DNA of 64,000 nucleotides from Blattamonas nauphoetae (taxonomy: Eukaryota; Preaxostyla; Oxymonadida): positions 42,057 to 106,056 of the forward strand of contig JARBJD010000264.1 in NCBI GenBank assembly GCA_033064195.1, written 5' to 3'. The stretch's first letter is position 1. The number at the start of each line of letters is the position of its first letter. This document shows positions 1 through 11,751 of this stretch, piece after piece. The position numbers and the translations under genes were made by a program. The notes below the pieces were generated by a model that did not search any database, was not told the DNA's origin, and saw nothing but the letters and a program-made list of their open reading frames with translations.

Positions 1-860
1 ATTGTTACCGGAAACGTCCCAAAATCCTCTTTTTTTCAACAATTTCCGAATCGGACAAGAAAACAGCGAGGACGGACAGAATGTGAGGAGGACAGGACAA
101 CTACACATCATAAATTTATTGCGATTTCGAGTTTTTTCAACTCTTTTCCTTCAGCTGTCTCATTCAGATCTGGTGATTCCGTTCTTCTCTTCTCACAGTG
201 AACTTGCGTTTTCTGATCTGCCTCCCTCCTCTGTAGTAAACCACCTGGAAAAATGGAGAGCTGAGAGAGTGTGTGGAACGATGGAGAGCGTCAGGATTGA
301 ACTTCGCGGATGATTGAGGCAGATGGCGTGGGAGTGCTTGCACGGGCATCGACAACAGATTATGCTTCTGTGGAAGAACACAAGAAGCAGTCAGATTGAA
401 CATGCAAGTTTTTGTCTAATTTCCACACGAGTTCTGGTATGTATTGATGCATTGGAGTTGGTTGCGTTTGTTTGACGATTCTGTCGATTCTGAACGATGT
501 TTCTTGAGCAAAAACAGAGAACTGGGAAGGTAGAGAAGAATGAGGATCACACTCCGATTCTGACTGATGGGGGAAGGCCAGTAACAAACCAGCGGCTACT
601 TTCGCCATTCAAAAGGAATTGCACAGTTCGAGGTGTCGAGTGCATGTCCATCTCCATCCGCACACAATCCCCTTCCGTCAATGCGTAGTGGCAAAGTTGC
701 ATCGAAGAAACCAAATTGGATTCCTCCAAATTGGTCTGAGGACGATGGAGAAGACAAAGGACACACAATTTATGCTGGGCAGAGATAGAATAGTGATCGT
801 GACTGACACAATTCCTGAAGTGATCGGAACTCGAAGAAGCGCTGAGCTGAGGCGAGCGAA

Positions 861-1640
861 TCATAACATACCCAGATCAACCTCGGAACGAGTGATGGTG
901 GTGCCATTAACGATGAAATGTGATGGTTCGGTGAGTGTGAGAGGTGAGAGAGTGACAAGAGGAGAGCGTAATGGACTCAGATTGTTCATATCACACACAA
1001 TGTTGATACTTGTAGTGATGAGTTTTCTTGTGTGGTCCAGTGTGGAGGTGAATACGATTCCAACCACCATCACGATCACTGTGACAATTCCAGACAAGAT
1101 CTCCACAAAGAGGAAACAGTGAGTTGGACATCAACACTTTGTGCAGGTGCTGAGGAACCAAATGATGAGCAGAAACCAGTCGAGGGCCACCGCCGATGCT
1201 GATGACACTTGTCAGTGTCGACCCATACGCTGGGGCAAACGTCTCTGGAATACGAGAAGAAACAAGAAAGAGAATATGATGAAGACAAGGAAAGAAGATG
1301 GAAATTGAAAAAAGAAGGAAGGTTGACGTCAGGATGTGAGGAGCACAAATCGAGGCATACGAGCGGCAGAGAAGAATGTTCCAATGAAAATAAACTCGCT
1401 CCCTAAAATTGTGAGGAGTTGACAAACAATGAACCTCAGTTGCTAGACGAGGAGAGGTCTTCAAACAATGAACACAAGAAGCCCACAAACATTCATAAAG
1501 TTGACAGGCAAGTAAAGATACATCGCACAGATCATTCCAACGATGGACAAAGCAATAGAAGCGACCAGCAGCCACAAGCCGATCATGAGTGGTGGAAAAA
1601 AGGCGTTTTGAGACTCCTGCCAGGTTCACACCGACTCTCG
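861..1640 (-). CDS. Exon fragments of an unrecognised polytopic membrane protein
   Basis: I do not recognise the protein. On the minus strand, several short hydrophobic stretches in different frames each look like one membrane helix. They lie at 1586-1461 (begins MIGLWLLVASIAL, then more aliphatic residues), about 1407-1337 (EFIFIGTFF), about 1195-1130 (ALDWFLLIIWFL) and 1115-861 (VEILSGIVTVIVMVVGIV, followed by a charged tail). The short spacing and changing frames suggest exons separated by very small introns, or a decayed gene. Exact splice sites could not be fixed. No catalytic motif is visible. Residual exons may extend down to about 200. Both strands are partly open here, so the strand choice rests on the hydrophobic segments. 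Confidence 0.35.
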
Positions 1641-1737
1641 ATCGATGCTACAGGTCCATCCCGTATTATCGATGAGGGTGACAAAGTCTTGTCATCAATT
1701 GGGGAATACCAAGTTCCACAGTCCAAATAGAAGACTT

Positions 1738-2760
1738 TCAATCGAGGTTGTGAAACCAGCCAGGAAGTTGCACCTTATCATCCTCATTCTCTTCATTGTG
1801 TACTGATTCCTTTGAGAGAAACAGAGCTGGAAATAGTTGGTTCATTGTTGGCATCCAATTATGGTTATTGCTGAAGAAAAAAGGAAGATGAAATGGGTCC
1901 AAAATCCAGACCTCCACAAGTATCTTCGTCGTTTTTTCTTCCTCTGAGCACTTCTGTGGAACCATTTCTGGTATTTTCAGTTCTTGCAATGATCATGGTT
2001 CGATACTAAAGATTGTCGAGTTCCGTTGTGTCCAGGGCTTTCCACCCACGGAGCCGACTTGCTCAATTTGTTCAGATTTAAGATTTTTCATGTTGATATA
2101 ATTCGTGCGAACATTACCCTTGGAGCATTCGAAACAATTTCATCTTGATAGCGAGATCAGGGATTGATCACTTCCCCATATTTTTCTCAATGATACAAAC
2201 TTTCTAATATCACATTCTAGTCATTCCACAATCAGAAATCGGTTCATGAAGTGATTGAAGAGACAATACTTTGACACAAACTGCCAGGAATGATCTTCTC
2301 GATGTCTCTTTTCATCTTTCCCATCTCCCATCGAATAAGAGTGTCCAGTATGGAACTGAGAAACTTTCGCACTCTTCTCTTCCTCTGTCACCCACTCCTG
2401 ATGATTTCATATCCACTTTCAAAGTGCTTCTCGTTCTTCTTCATCCTGGCTGCGTCTACAGTGAGGACGTCGACACTTCAACAGCATCGAAGGGCAGTGT
2501 GTCACCGTTCGACGAGCGCAGGACATGTACGATGTTGATCGCGGCAACAACACAATCATGGATGAGTTGCAAAGTGGGCACGCAGAGAGGTGATGTTGTT
2601 GTGATCATGATTGTTTTCTGTTCCTTCCCTCTTGCCCGTGATGCGAACGACGAGTTGCGAGGTTAGCAAACAGACCGACAATGCGTTGAGAGAGACTGAG
2701 GTTCGAAGCGATGAGGTTCTGAGCAATTTGGATGAATAATGATGAAACAAGCAAATGAAA
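1738..2760. other. Stretch without a recognised gene
   Basis: No supported gene is seen. Open stretches on both strands at 1738-1989 and 2271-2768 are serine-rich or carry short hydrophobic runs and resemble nothing I know. The segment 2290-2460 could hold one membrane-helix exon on the plus strand (runs of F, I, L and S), but there is no independent support. Confidence 0.3.
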
Positions 2761-2764
2761 CAGA

Positions 2765-4500
2765 TCACTGATTGCGAGGGAGGAGCGATGTGAACGTTGC
2801 GGGCGAGGGGGACGATGCGAAGGATGTGCGCGGAAGGGACGATGTGAACGATGTGCGCGGTAGGGACGATGCGAAGGATGTGCGCGGAAGGGACGATGCG
2901 AAGGATGTGCGCGGAAGGGACGATGTGAACGATGTGCGCGGTAGGGACGATGCGAAGGATGTGCGCGAGGGGGATGATGAGAAGGCTGTGTACAAACTGA
3001 GTGTGACTGGAGTCTGCTTGTTTCCGACGCGCGCGCCTGACTGTGGACTTGTTGGAGTGCTGAACGAGATGGAGGAGGACTGTGAGACTATTGTGAACGA
3101 TTTGTTTGTTGAAACGGTGCTATTCTTTTCGTTATTTTTCTTCGACTCAGCCATCTTCTTCTGTATGATCAACTCCGTCTGATTGGAGCAAGTTGTGACG
3201 AACGTGTTCAATGTCTTGTCGACAAAGTCGTCGAGTATCCCCTGAATGATGTGGTCGACCGTCACCAACATCAAAATTGTCAGAATGCCCTTTGGGATGA
3301 GAGATAAGACGGCGTTGCGAATGAAAGCGAGAAAGCTGATGATATTTTCGATTGAAGTGGGAGTGTGCGTGAGCGTGTGCGCATACGTGTGTGAGTGTGC
3401 AAGTGCATGCGTGTGAGAGTGTGCGTGCGTGAGTGTGCAGGCGTGCGGGTGCGTGAGAATGTGTGTGGGCGTGCAGGAGTGAGTATGTGTGCGCGTGCAG
3501 GAGTGTGTGTGCGTGAGTGTGTGGATGTGCATATGTGCTGGTGCGATTGTGTGTGCGTAAAGCAAGTAGGAGGGAGATGAGTGTGGATCTCTTCGTCTGT
3601 TTCTGGCTCGTAATCAGGATCAGTTGAAGAGGCGTGATACTACCCAATTCCAGAAGCGTTGGTGCGAACAGAGAACTGGAGAGGAACATGAACATCGTTG
3701 AAATGTTCTCGATGATGGTGAAAGCGATGCTGGTTGACGAGGATGAATGAATTTTTGCGAGTGAGGAATGTGAGGGAGGAGTGGCGTTCTGAATGATGTC
3801 CAGGGCTGATTCTTTTATTTCCTTGTTGAGGGTCTTCTCGCTGATATCCAGATGTACATTCACGCCATCGCATTCGATCAGCATATCCGAGTCTTGAAAG
3901 GAAATGTGGTTGTACCAGGAGAACGAGATGAAGAATCAAAGGAATTGTGTGTTTTAAGTCGAAGCACATGTCGATGAATCGATCCAGAATGGTGATGAGG
4001 AGTTGCATGAGGTTGTACTTGGTCAACAGCGAGTCGTTAGTGGCTTAGAGGATGGGAAAAGAGTGTTTAACACGTTTTGGGGAATCAATTGACGGAAATA
4101 GGCCGTTTATACAGAGTTTGAACGATGGGAGAGCAAGCTGTTTCGGATCCTCCAGAAAATTCAACGGAATGAATAAGGGCACTAATCCGTCGATAAAATG
4201 CGATGAAGGACAAACTGGTGACAAGTGCAATGATGAAGAGCGCGGTTTGAGCGAAACGAGGAGTAAATTCCTTGGTCTCTTGTGTGATAACTTGAAGGAG
4301 TGGGAGACTGACTAAAAAGATGATCTCATTCAAGGCAGAGTCTTGGAAAGAAAGATGTGTGAGCGTATGAAAGCAATATTTGCAGTGGCGAGGGAATGCA
4401 GCAGATGAGACCAGTCATCACGAAATATTTGTTGTGATTGTGATCTGCTGTGAGCGGACCAACAAATATCAGAACACCGTCTGTATCAACCATTGGTTTT
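2765..4500 (-). CDS. Putative multi-exon membrane protein with a repeat-rich C terminus
   Basis: I do not recognise this gene. Minus-strand pieces read as one plausible protein in pieces. About 4493 begins with MVDTDGVLIFVG. A segment at 4333-4085 has a strong membrane stretch (FIIALVTSLSFIAF). A segment at 4026-3900 begins with MTKYNLMQLLITILDRF. The segment at 3884-3590 has a mixed helical region and an LSSSLFAPTLLELG run. The segment at 3370-2765 has IISFLAFIRNAVLSLIPKG and LTILMLVTVDHIIQGI, then a Ser/Thr-rich tail. The reading frame changes inside a CA/TG-rich stretch at 3360-3590, which may be an intron. The tail encodes a nine-residue repeat (RTSFASSLP), consistent with the 27-bp unit being in coding sequence. 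The function is unknown. Confidence 0.35.
2808..2978 (-). repeat. 27-bp coding minisatellite, about six copies
   Basis: The unit is about 27 bp and contains GATGTGCGCGG and GGGACGATG blocks, with two alternating variants (GCGAAGGATG and GTGAACGATG). Read on the minus strand it gives the nine-residue repeat RTSFASSLP or RTSFTSSLP. The unit is a multiple of three, so copy-number change keeps the frame. Confidence 0.85.
3358..3562. repeat. GTGTGC-rich low-complexity tract
   Basis: Alternating GT/GC purine-pyrimidine sequence with irregular GTGTGCGTG words. Read on the minus strand it gives His/Thr-rich low-complexity peptide in more than one frame. It may be intronic, or a hydrophilic spacer in the neighbouring minus-strand gene. 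Confidence 0.8.
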
Positions 4501-5370
4501 TATCCAGAACCTACAATTAAGTGAATTAGAGGGAGAGAAGGTTGACGAATGGAGATCACACTTGAAGTCGTTGCTATCGAAGTAATTGGAACCAGAAATT
4601 AGTTCTCCATATCTTCGTGGTTCTCAGTATTAATCATCGCCTGAGAAAAGGGTGGTATCATGCCAAGTTCGACAAGGGTCAGACGATGTGATGATCCGAG
4701 TATTCCAGACGAGAAAAAATTGCACAGTATGGACCTGTACGTCCCTATTTGTGTTGACTTCGATTGGATTCATCACGTTTGTCCGTGGATTTTGCCGACT
4801 TTGTAGGATCATCGACAATCTGTGAAGAAGAACAAGATCAACATCAGTATCAACACTCCCCCACAACAATCCCTAAAAAAGGAACTAGATCAACAACAAC
4901 ACTACCATTATTCCAGACCATTCCTCAACAAGAAGAAAATAATAATTAATACAAGCAATCCATGCAAACTCTCCTTTTCCTTAAAAACAATGACACGAAG
5001 AAGAAAGAAAACATCCTCTCATCTCCTCCGCAATCACCGACAATCGCGCAAAGATTCACACAACTTTCGCCATTCTTAGTCTCAAATTCAGAAGGACAGA
5101 TCAAGATTTACCCTTTATTATCTTCTTTTCATTCAATCGGGAGAAACTTTCACTTTCAGATAATATTATTGTCTATCTTTGATGTATTTACTTTGACAGA
5201 GTTTTCTAAAGACAATTTGGTGTTTTCCATTTTTTCGAAATCACCCAGAAAATTATGGGTATTTTTGGAAAGCCCTGGTTGTATCTCGAAATGGGCTTGA
5301 TCAGAGAAACTCCGGAAACTGGAGCAATGAGCTGTGAAGGATCGATATTTGTGATTTATCTATATCGAAG
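4500..5370. other. AT-rich stretch without a recognised gene
   Basis: No gene could be supported. Short open frames (for example at 4822-5079 and 4962-5300 on the plus strand) are rich in N, Q, K and S and look compositional rather than conserved. Confidence 0.4.
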
Positions 5371-5375
5371 ACTAG

Positions 5376-6582
5376 AATTATCGCATCATGTATCGTTTTA
5401 TACTTCATTCCAAACTCCGTGACGAAGATGACCATTAATTGGGGCAGTGGATTGATGAAAGATCTCAGACAGGTCTCTTTCCAACTCCGAACGACGTGAC
5501 GGCCCAGGTACGCCAAACTTCTCCAATCATCTCTTTAGGCCAATGTGATCCTACGTGAGCGGAATCAGGAAGAGGAAGCTCCTCCTCAGGTCAGGCGAAG
5601 TTGTGGGTTTCATTTCTTGGCACGTCAACCAAATGTGGAGATTGTGACTCCGACAAGATTTAACCTATATCACGCGTGCAGCTGCACGAAACACTACATT
5701 CGGCCCTGGTTCGAGAAGTATAGTCACTTTCTGGAGTCAATACCAACACCACCACACTTGATCTTTAATCTTGATGAGACTCACCTCCTTACCGTCTCTC
5801 ATCTAACTCCAGAAGTAGCCACTACCACCCCAGACCTTGATGCAGTCCAACCACTCGCTTCGACTATCCCAGGCGCAACCATTTTCTTTCTTGTCGCTGC
5901 AGATGGAGAAGCGACCCAGAAGTTGATCGTTCTCCCTTCTGTCAACATTCCACAAGATCTCGTCCCGTACCAATCTCCAACTCTCTCGTTTCAAGCCATA
6001 GGACAGCGACATCTGAATGAATTGACCTTCAAAGATGTCTTTCTGTCACACATTGTCCCGGCGATTGACACCAAAAGAAAAGTGTCAGCCCCGCCTCTCT
6101 CCCATGTAATTCATTTAATGGACGGTGCTCTTTATCACAAACACTCAGACGTGTTGAAGGCAGAAAAAGACAATTTGATTGACCTTATTTTCATCCCGCC
6201 AGACACCTCCAGATTTACGCAGCCAGTCGATCAGAGCATAAATGCGACGTTCAGAAATATCATCTCACAGTACATACCAGACCACATAACTGTCGGAGCT
6301 GTTGAGAATCGACGAGATTTCATGCGATCGTTCCTCCAAGCCACTGATTCCGCCCTTTCACATCGCTCCATCCAACATTCGTTCGAGGTGTGCGGATTAC
6401 ACCCACTCAACCCTGATATGGTTCTTCAGCGAGTGCCAGATAACCCTCCCGACTTCGTCCACCTTCAACAAAACCACCAGCGCCTTGTGACCATCGACCT
6501 CGACTCCCTCTTCTATTTTGCATCCGACAATCTCGACGACATTTTCATTCACAGACCGATAACTCACACTATATTCAGTTAA
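5376..6582 (+). CDS. pogo/Tigger-like DDE_1 transposase with a 31-nt intron
   Basis: This is a transposase of the pogo/Tigger group (Tc1/mariner superfamily, DDE_1 domain), which cuts and pastes its own DNA element. The main open frame is 5539-6582. Catalytic residues are visible: the first Asp in FNLDET, the second in HLMDGALYH, and the third in RFTQPVDQS, with 35 residues between the second and third (DD35D). Upstream, a helix-turn-helix-like segment (QWIDERSQTGLFPTPNDVTAQ minus its last residue, up to 5507) joins in frame through a GT-AG intron at 5508-5538. Exon 1 carries an in-frame TAA at 5436, aligned to a Gln codon in the 19-kb relative, so this copy is probably dead. No clear terminal repeats were found. 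Pairwise similarity to the 19-kb copy is evident but distant. Confidence 0.72.
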
Positions 6583-6589
6583 TCAATTA

Positions 6590-8260
6590 TCATACACTCT
6601 CTAGTCTGCTTTTATAAGTCTGTTTCGAAAAGGAAGAGTTCTAAAAGTACCTTTGAAATGGAGAAAGTGCGAATGTTCACAATTGTGGGTTCGCACTTTG
6701 ATTCCGGCTTTAAGAAATCTTCCGGCATTAAGAACCCACTATTCAATAGTCGGTCAAATACCCGGACCTTGTCAAAAACCCGGTCCTTCTGGCAGAAGGG
6801 GATTTATGATCGAGCGATCTTGGATATGATCACTTTTTCTGTTCTATTAGTGTCAGGACAACAACAACGATTTTTAAAAGAAGCTGAAAAGAGAGTAAAA
6901 ACGGTGAAATGCGTCTTAGAAGGGAGATTTTGACAAAACAATGTTTCGAAAATCCGTCACAAATATTGTCTCGAAAACAGAAATCAGTTCGGGAAAGTGT
7001 CGGAAAGAGTGTTCCGAGTCAGATTAGTACCCAAGGTCCGGGTTTCTGCTGACTTCCTGAAAAGTTATCAGACAGACGAACAAACCATTCAATTTTGGTT
7101 GATCTTGTTTCAATTTGTATCAAAATTTGAGGAAACCTGTCAAGGAGAGAGAAGAAAGAGATTCAAGTCATGAAAAAGACAAACCAGTTGAATAAACATG
7201 AGTTTGTCTCATGTCGATCTTGATAAAATGTCTTTTCCGAGTTGATGTGTGTTTGACATGCAATATACGAAGAAGAAGAGGTTGCATCCGGAGGAAGAAT
7301 GACTAACCTTTCTTAATCGATAATTGAACTTTGGTCAAAACATCACATTTCTTGACCCTTAAAACGTCTTTAATATCATCTCAGTCTACCAGTGTTGCTC
7401 ATACAGAGTTTTCCTTTCACAGAGGGTAGTAAACTGTCCTGAAATGAAAGAAGAGCACAAAAGAGAGGTGAAAATCGGTGAAACAGTCGATGCAGCATCT
7501 GATTCTGGTTCTGATCGAGCCGAAATCAGATTCTGAAAGTTTTGTCAGACGTCACGGTATCTTAAAATGATTCATTGTGATGTCTTAATCGTTCCCACCG
7601 GATTTCACTCTTATTTTTTCCAAAAAGTGAAAAGTCGTTTTGACCCAAAAAAACTTCCAAGGGACCGGTTTTTTGACAGACTAAAAAAAGTCGCCGACTC
7701 TTTATTGTTTAGGGACTGGACTCGATGTTTCCAGACCGACCACTGCCCATGCCTATTTAATTCAGTTTTCGGGCTCTAAATTGAATCAAAAAAAGCGTAT
7801 TGAATCGTGTAGATCTCGATAAAAGATGCTCAACAATAAACCGTTGTTTCTAGGAGTTTTTTGTCGATAAAACCATGAGTTTTTTTCGATTTCACCGAAT
7901 ACCTAGATTTGTTCTCCAGTTTTATTCAAAACTCTCGTTTCACCAAAGAAACGTTTCTGTGTCAAAATTTCATCCAAATCGATTCACTGGTCGTTGAGAT
8001 ATTGCCGAAACGCTTTTTTGTTGGGAAGAATGCAGTTTGTTTGAAGATTTTCTACTGACACAGGTATTTATGCACGGAATCAATTTTTTGTTGATTTCAT
8101 GCTCCAATTTGCGATGGAAACACCTCATTCCTAAACATGGAGAGATAAGAAAGATATAAAAAAGACAAATATGTGTGAAGAGAGGACGGTGTGGCTCTCA
8201 AATGCTTTTTAAGAGTGATTTGCGGTTTGTAAAAACAGAATTGTGTGAGGTCAAAAACTG
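6590..8260. other. Transposon-derived debris, AT-rich
   Basis: No intact gene. The stretch 6652-6760 is a diverged match to the arm of the inverted-repeat element at 51.35 kb: both contain AATTGTGGGTT and TCCGGCTTT in the same order. Short CCCGG motifs recur at 6757-6790 and near 7036. The remainder (7050-8260) shows only short open frames and nothing recognisable. Confidence 0.45.
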
Positions 8261-8261
8261 A

Positions 8262-9046
8262 TAGTGGTGTCACAAATGCGCAGAACTTCATTGAACCGCC
8301 AGAAATCAAGATTTTCCCAGAATCTGATGAACATTGTCCAACCAATCGATATGTCATTAACCCGGTCCGTGTCACCAACCCGGAACCTGGGGTTGAAATT
8401 AACCATAATAGTCCAACTAAGAAAAAAAAATTGAGAATTCAATTCCGCGGGGAATCGGAGAAAACCTCAAAATACTGTATACAGCTGGAATGCACACATT
8501 TTTCAAACTTTTTCAGCTCAAATCTCCTCAACCAGATATCCGTTTTACACCAAATAAAAAGCATTTTTATCGTGAATATACCGGAAAAAGACTCACAAAA
8601 CACTAATTTTTTTCCTCAGAAATTTTTGGGCGAGAAAAACAGCGTTTTTTCACATCTTCCCAAATACCCAACCAATTTTATTAAATTTGTTTTCAATCTT
8701 TTAGTTTCACCAAAAAAACGTTTCTGTGAAAAATTTCATGAAAATCGGTTCACTGGTTGAGATATACTCGTACACATTTTGAAAAGTGGCCAAAACGAGG
8801 TATTTTAAGGATTTCTCTGATTCGCCTCGATAGAAAAATCACAAATTGTATTTTTTTCTTAGTTGGACTACTATGGTTTATTTGGATCCCAGATTCCGGG
8901 TTGGTGACACGGACCGGGTTAATGACATATCTATAAGAAATTAATGAAATCTTGATTATTTTCTCACCAAAACAACATTTCTCAGAAAAAATCTCGATTT
9001 CTGGCGGTTTCTTGAAAACAGGCGCATTTGTGACAGCCTAAAATGA
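8262..9046. repeat. Imperfect inverted repeat with a repeated coding motif
   Basis: The left arm at about 8262-8425 and right arm at about 8865-9046 are imperfect reverse complements. Both arms hold the block GTCATTAACCCGGTCCGTGT, in opposite orientation. Each arm, read outward to inward, translates as RYVINPVRVTNPE(P/S)G, followed by an INH(N/S)SPTKK tail. The ~440-bp spacer is AT-rich with no gene. This may be a fold-back fragment of a transposon or two head-to-head copies of a gene end. Confidence 0.6.
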
Positions 9047-9049
9047 GTG

Positions 9050-10260
9050 CCTACAGAAACCCTCCAAAATACGTGCTTTTGGCCATTTCAGAAAATGCGT
9101 TTTGGTAAAAGATCTCAACAACTAGCGAATTAAATGTCATGATTGTTGTCCAGAACCTGTTTTAAAATCACGAAATCTGGGGGATTCTCACCGATATGTC
9201 TCAATAAAGAAAAAAATGGTTGCTAAAACCATGTCATCAGAGTGTTCTGAGTCGAAACTTAAAAAATCACTCGTCTTTTCCCAAACCATCAACCTCTTGA
9301 AGATCGATCCGAAGTGATTCTCATCAACTATGAATAAAAAAGGTCAACCAATCAGAAGATCGTTGCCGTGGACAAGAAAGAGATGACCTAAAGTGTCGAA
9401 AAAGTGTGGGAGAGGATGTTCAAGCCCATTCTTCCATGCATTTGCTTCTCCCTCACAATAAAAGAGAATGACGCATGATGTGGAGACCTGGCGTTGTGTT
9501 TATCAACTCTTTCTCCATCGAGTATCTACTGAGAAAGTGTGGGAGAGGAGTTTGTTTCGGTGTGTAAGAGAGGATGGGAGAGTGATGCCGTCGAATTGAG
9601 TGAAAACAGCAGCAGTCGAGGCTTTTCGTCCCAAAAGTGTGTAGATCAAGCCCAGGAATCGAGTCAAACTGCGAGAACGAGGTCAGTGGCTTCTTTGGAT
9701 GCGGAGAGAGTGAAGAGAAGATTGAGTGACGGATGGTGAGCTCGTCTCTATCTTTGAACGTTACGATCGTCGAGCCTGAGCACTCCGAAATGTTCATGTT
9801 GCTGATCGTTCTTTCTCCAAACGATGATAAGTGGAAGAGAGCATTCGTGAATGTCTGTTTCGTCAGTTTTACGTCTGACAGGCAGTTCTGAGGTAATCAT
9901 CCACCATCACTTGGTTGTTCGTGGACGACAGAATGAGCGGATATGTTGTGCGGGAATTAGCCGGTGAACTGTGCGAAGCTTTGATTGGACTTGCGAAGTT
10001 CCGACCAATGAAGAAATTGGAGCATGTTGGAGAGATCTGGGGTGTCCAAATGTTAGTGATAATTGTCAGGAGTTACTTTTTTGGTGAATTCGATCAAAAG
10101 CGTCTTCCTTTTTGAGTATCTCGAAACCATCATGGCTTTGATCGAGTCTCCTCAAAACCTCGCATGGAATCCCACGAACAATCTCGAAGTCGGCAATCTC
10201 GGTATAATTTCCTCTTGTTTACACATATTTTGATTCATCAGATCCTTAACAAGTCGTTTT
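9050..10260. other. Stretch without a recognised gene
   Basis: No supported gene. The minus-strand open frame at 9453-9797 and the plus-strand frame at 9915-10115 resemble nothing known, and both overlap open frames on the opposite strand. Confidence 0.35.
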
Positions 10261-10264
10261 ACGA

Positions 10265-10745
10265 GAGATTCTGAAGATGAGTCTTCTTCGTTTGAGAATG
10301 ATTCAAATTCTAATGAGTCCGCAGATACTTCTGAAGGAGAGAAGATTACCCCCCAAAAACGGCAACACTCGACAGAATCTTCTTCAGCTAGTGACAGTGA
10401 TTCTCTCAGACAAAAAATCTTCGAAATTCGCACAAAAATTCTTTGTTTTTCATGAATCATTCGGAATGGTGTTTTTTCAGGGGTTTTCCCCAATTTTCTC
10501 GTTTAGAACGAAGCACAAAGACTGAATAAACAGGAAGTTGTTGAAGAAGAGAGGAGGAAGAAAACCCCTTTTTGGTAAGAAGAAAGGCTTCGACGAAAAA
10601 AAGAAAAGATTGAAAGAGAGAAAAAGTTCACTGATGCTCAAGAAAAAGGAGAAGAAATTCCACCTGATAGATATGTCATTAACCCGGTCCGTGTCTGCAA
10701 CCCAGAACCTGGGGTTGAATGAAACCATCTTGGTGCAACTGAGAA
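10265..10745 (+). CDS. Unrecognised gene fragment: acidic Ser-rich, Lys-rich coil, RYVINPVRV motif
   Basis: I do not recognise the family. The plus-strand reading first shows an acidic, serine-rich stretch at about 10265-10440 (DSEDESSSFENDSNSNES), then LRQKIFEIRTKIL. A second block from about 10508 holds a charged, probably coiled-coil segment (LNKQEVVEEERRKK, then a Lys/Arg/Glu-rich run). It ends in RYVINPVRVCNPEPGVE and a stop. The same closing motif occurs twice at 8.3-8.9 kb, so it belongs to a repeated family, probably transposon-borne. GTTTAG at 10501-10506 could be a 3' splice site between the blocks. In-frame stops make the copy doubtful. Confidence 0.35.
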
Positions 10746-11130
10746 ACAATCTAAATTTGAGTCCTCTATCGATTGCGAGTGGTGACTTGGTAGGCCAAAA
10801 GGGATGGAGGCGTGTCTAGACCTTTTGTTCAACTATACCGTCCTCTCATCACAAGTGGTCCGAAATAGTGATGAGAACATCTGTTTGTGAACTTTTTGAT
10901 GATTGTGTCGTGATCGTTGCAACGATTTCCATGCTCGGATGATCCTGATAGATGAAGGCGATTGGTCAACACAATCACTTCACTTTTTGGTTTTCTCGGT
11001 TCATTTTACCTTTTTATCTGTCATTTCATCACAATTTTTTGTCACAAAAAATTGGTTTGATCATAATTTGTGGTGAAGTGACACAATGGAACAGCCCAAC
11101 CAGCAACACACCAAAAATCAGATCACGCTC

Positions 11131-11206
11131 GACGCTTACGTGGTGCAATCGGTAGATCGCCCGCTTTGAAAGCTTGAGGACGCGGGCTCAAGACCTACCA
11201 GCGTCC
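11131..11206 (+). tRNA. tRNA-like Pol III unit, probably a tRNA pseudogene
   Basis: The ends pair as a six-base acceptor stem (GACGCT with AGCGTC). An A-box match (TGGTGCAATCGG) and a near B-box (GGCTCAAGACC, two differences from consensus) are spaced as in tRNA genes, and a six-T terminator follows at 11209-11214. The anticodon position reads TGA. However, about three extra bases sit before the D arm, and the anticodon and T stems each carry mismatches, so a working tRNA is unlikely. It could be a tRNA relic or the head of a SINE. Confidence 0.5.
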
Positions 11207-11750
11207 TCTTTTTTCCTAACTTAGAATTTTTTGGCCCAAGGTTTTCCACTATTTTTCAGATCTAGATCTCCAGTATTGAACGAGCGGTGGACGTTTTTTC
11301 AAAAGAGGTTCACTCATTTTTTCACTTTTTTCGAATTGTTTCTCTAAAGAACAACTCATATCTCGACAAATACCTGACCGATTGACATCTGGTTTCTTTT
11401 CATCGATCAGTGCCATCAGAATGCATAAAAATCTTTTGCAACTACATTTAAAAATTTAGTATTCTCCTGTACAGACTCATTATAGTGAAATTGACAAAGA
11501 TGATGTCAAAAAGAGAAAAAAAACAAATGTGACCAGAATGACCTGCCGATGTCAGAGATTCATGGATTTGATGGACACATCACCTAGGAGCATTCTGAAC
11601 ATGCCGCAGCATCGGTGAACCTTTGGACTCGTGGACCTGTGGACTTTTCAAAACAAAAAAGTTTTCTTTGATGGTACACCTGGAGCACCTGGGGCACTCA
11701 AAAAGAAGTGCAAAACAGCACCAAATGATCATCCCGATTGATCTGGTACT
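11207..11750. other. Stretch without a recognised gene
   Basis: I see only the T-run terminator of the tRNA-like unit at 11209-11214 and AT-rich sequence. Nothing else is supported. Confidence 0.4.
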
Positions 11751-11751
11751 A

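Noticed and set aside
3358-3562. Telomere-like GT-rich repeat
   Set aside because: No fixed 5-8-bp unit and it lies inside the contig; simple low-complexity DNA is enough.
11131-11206. Working tRNA-Ser (TGA)
   Set aside because: Mismatched anticodon and T stems, extra bases before the D arm, and no long variable arm.
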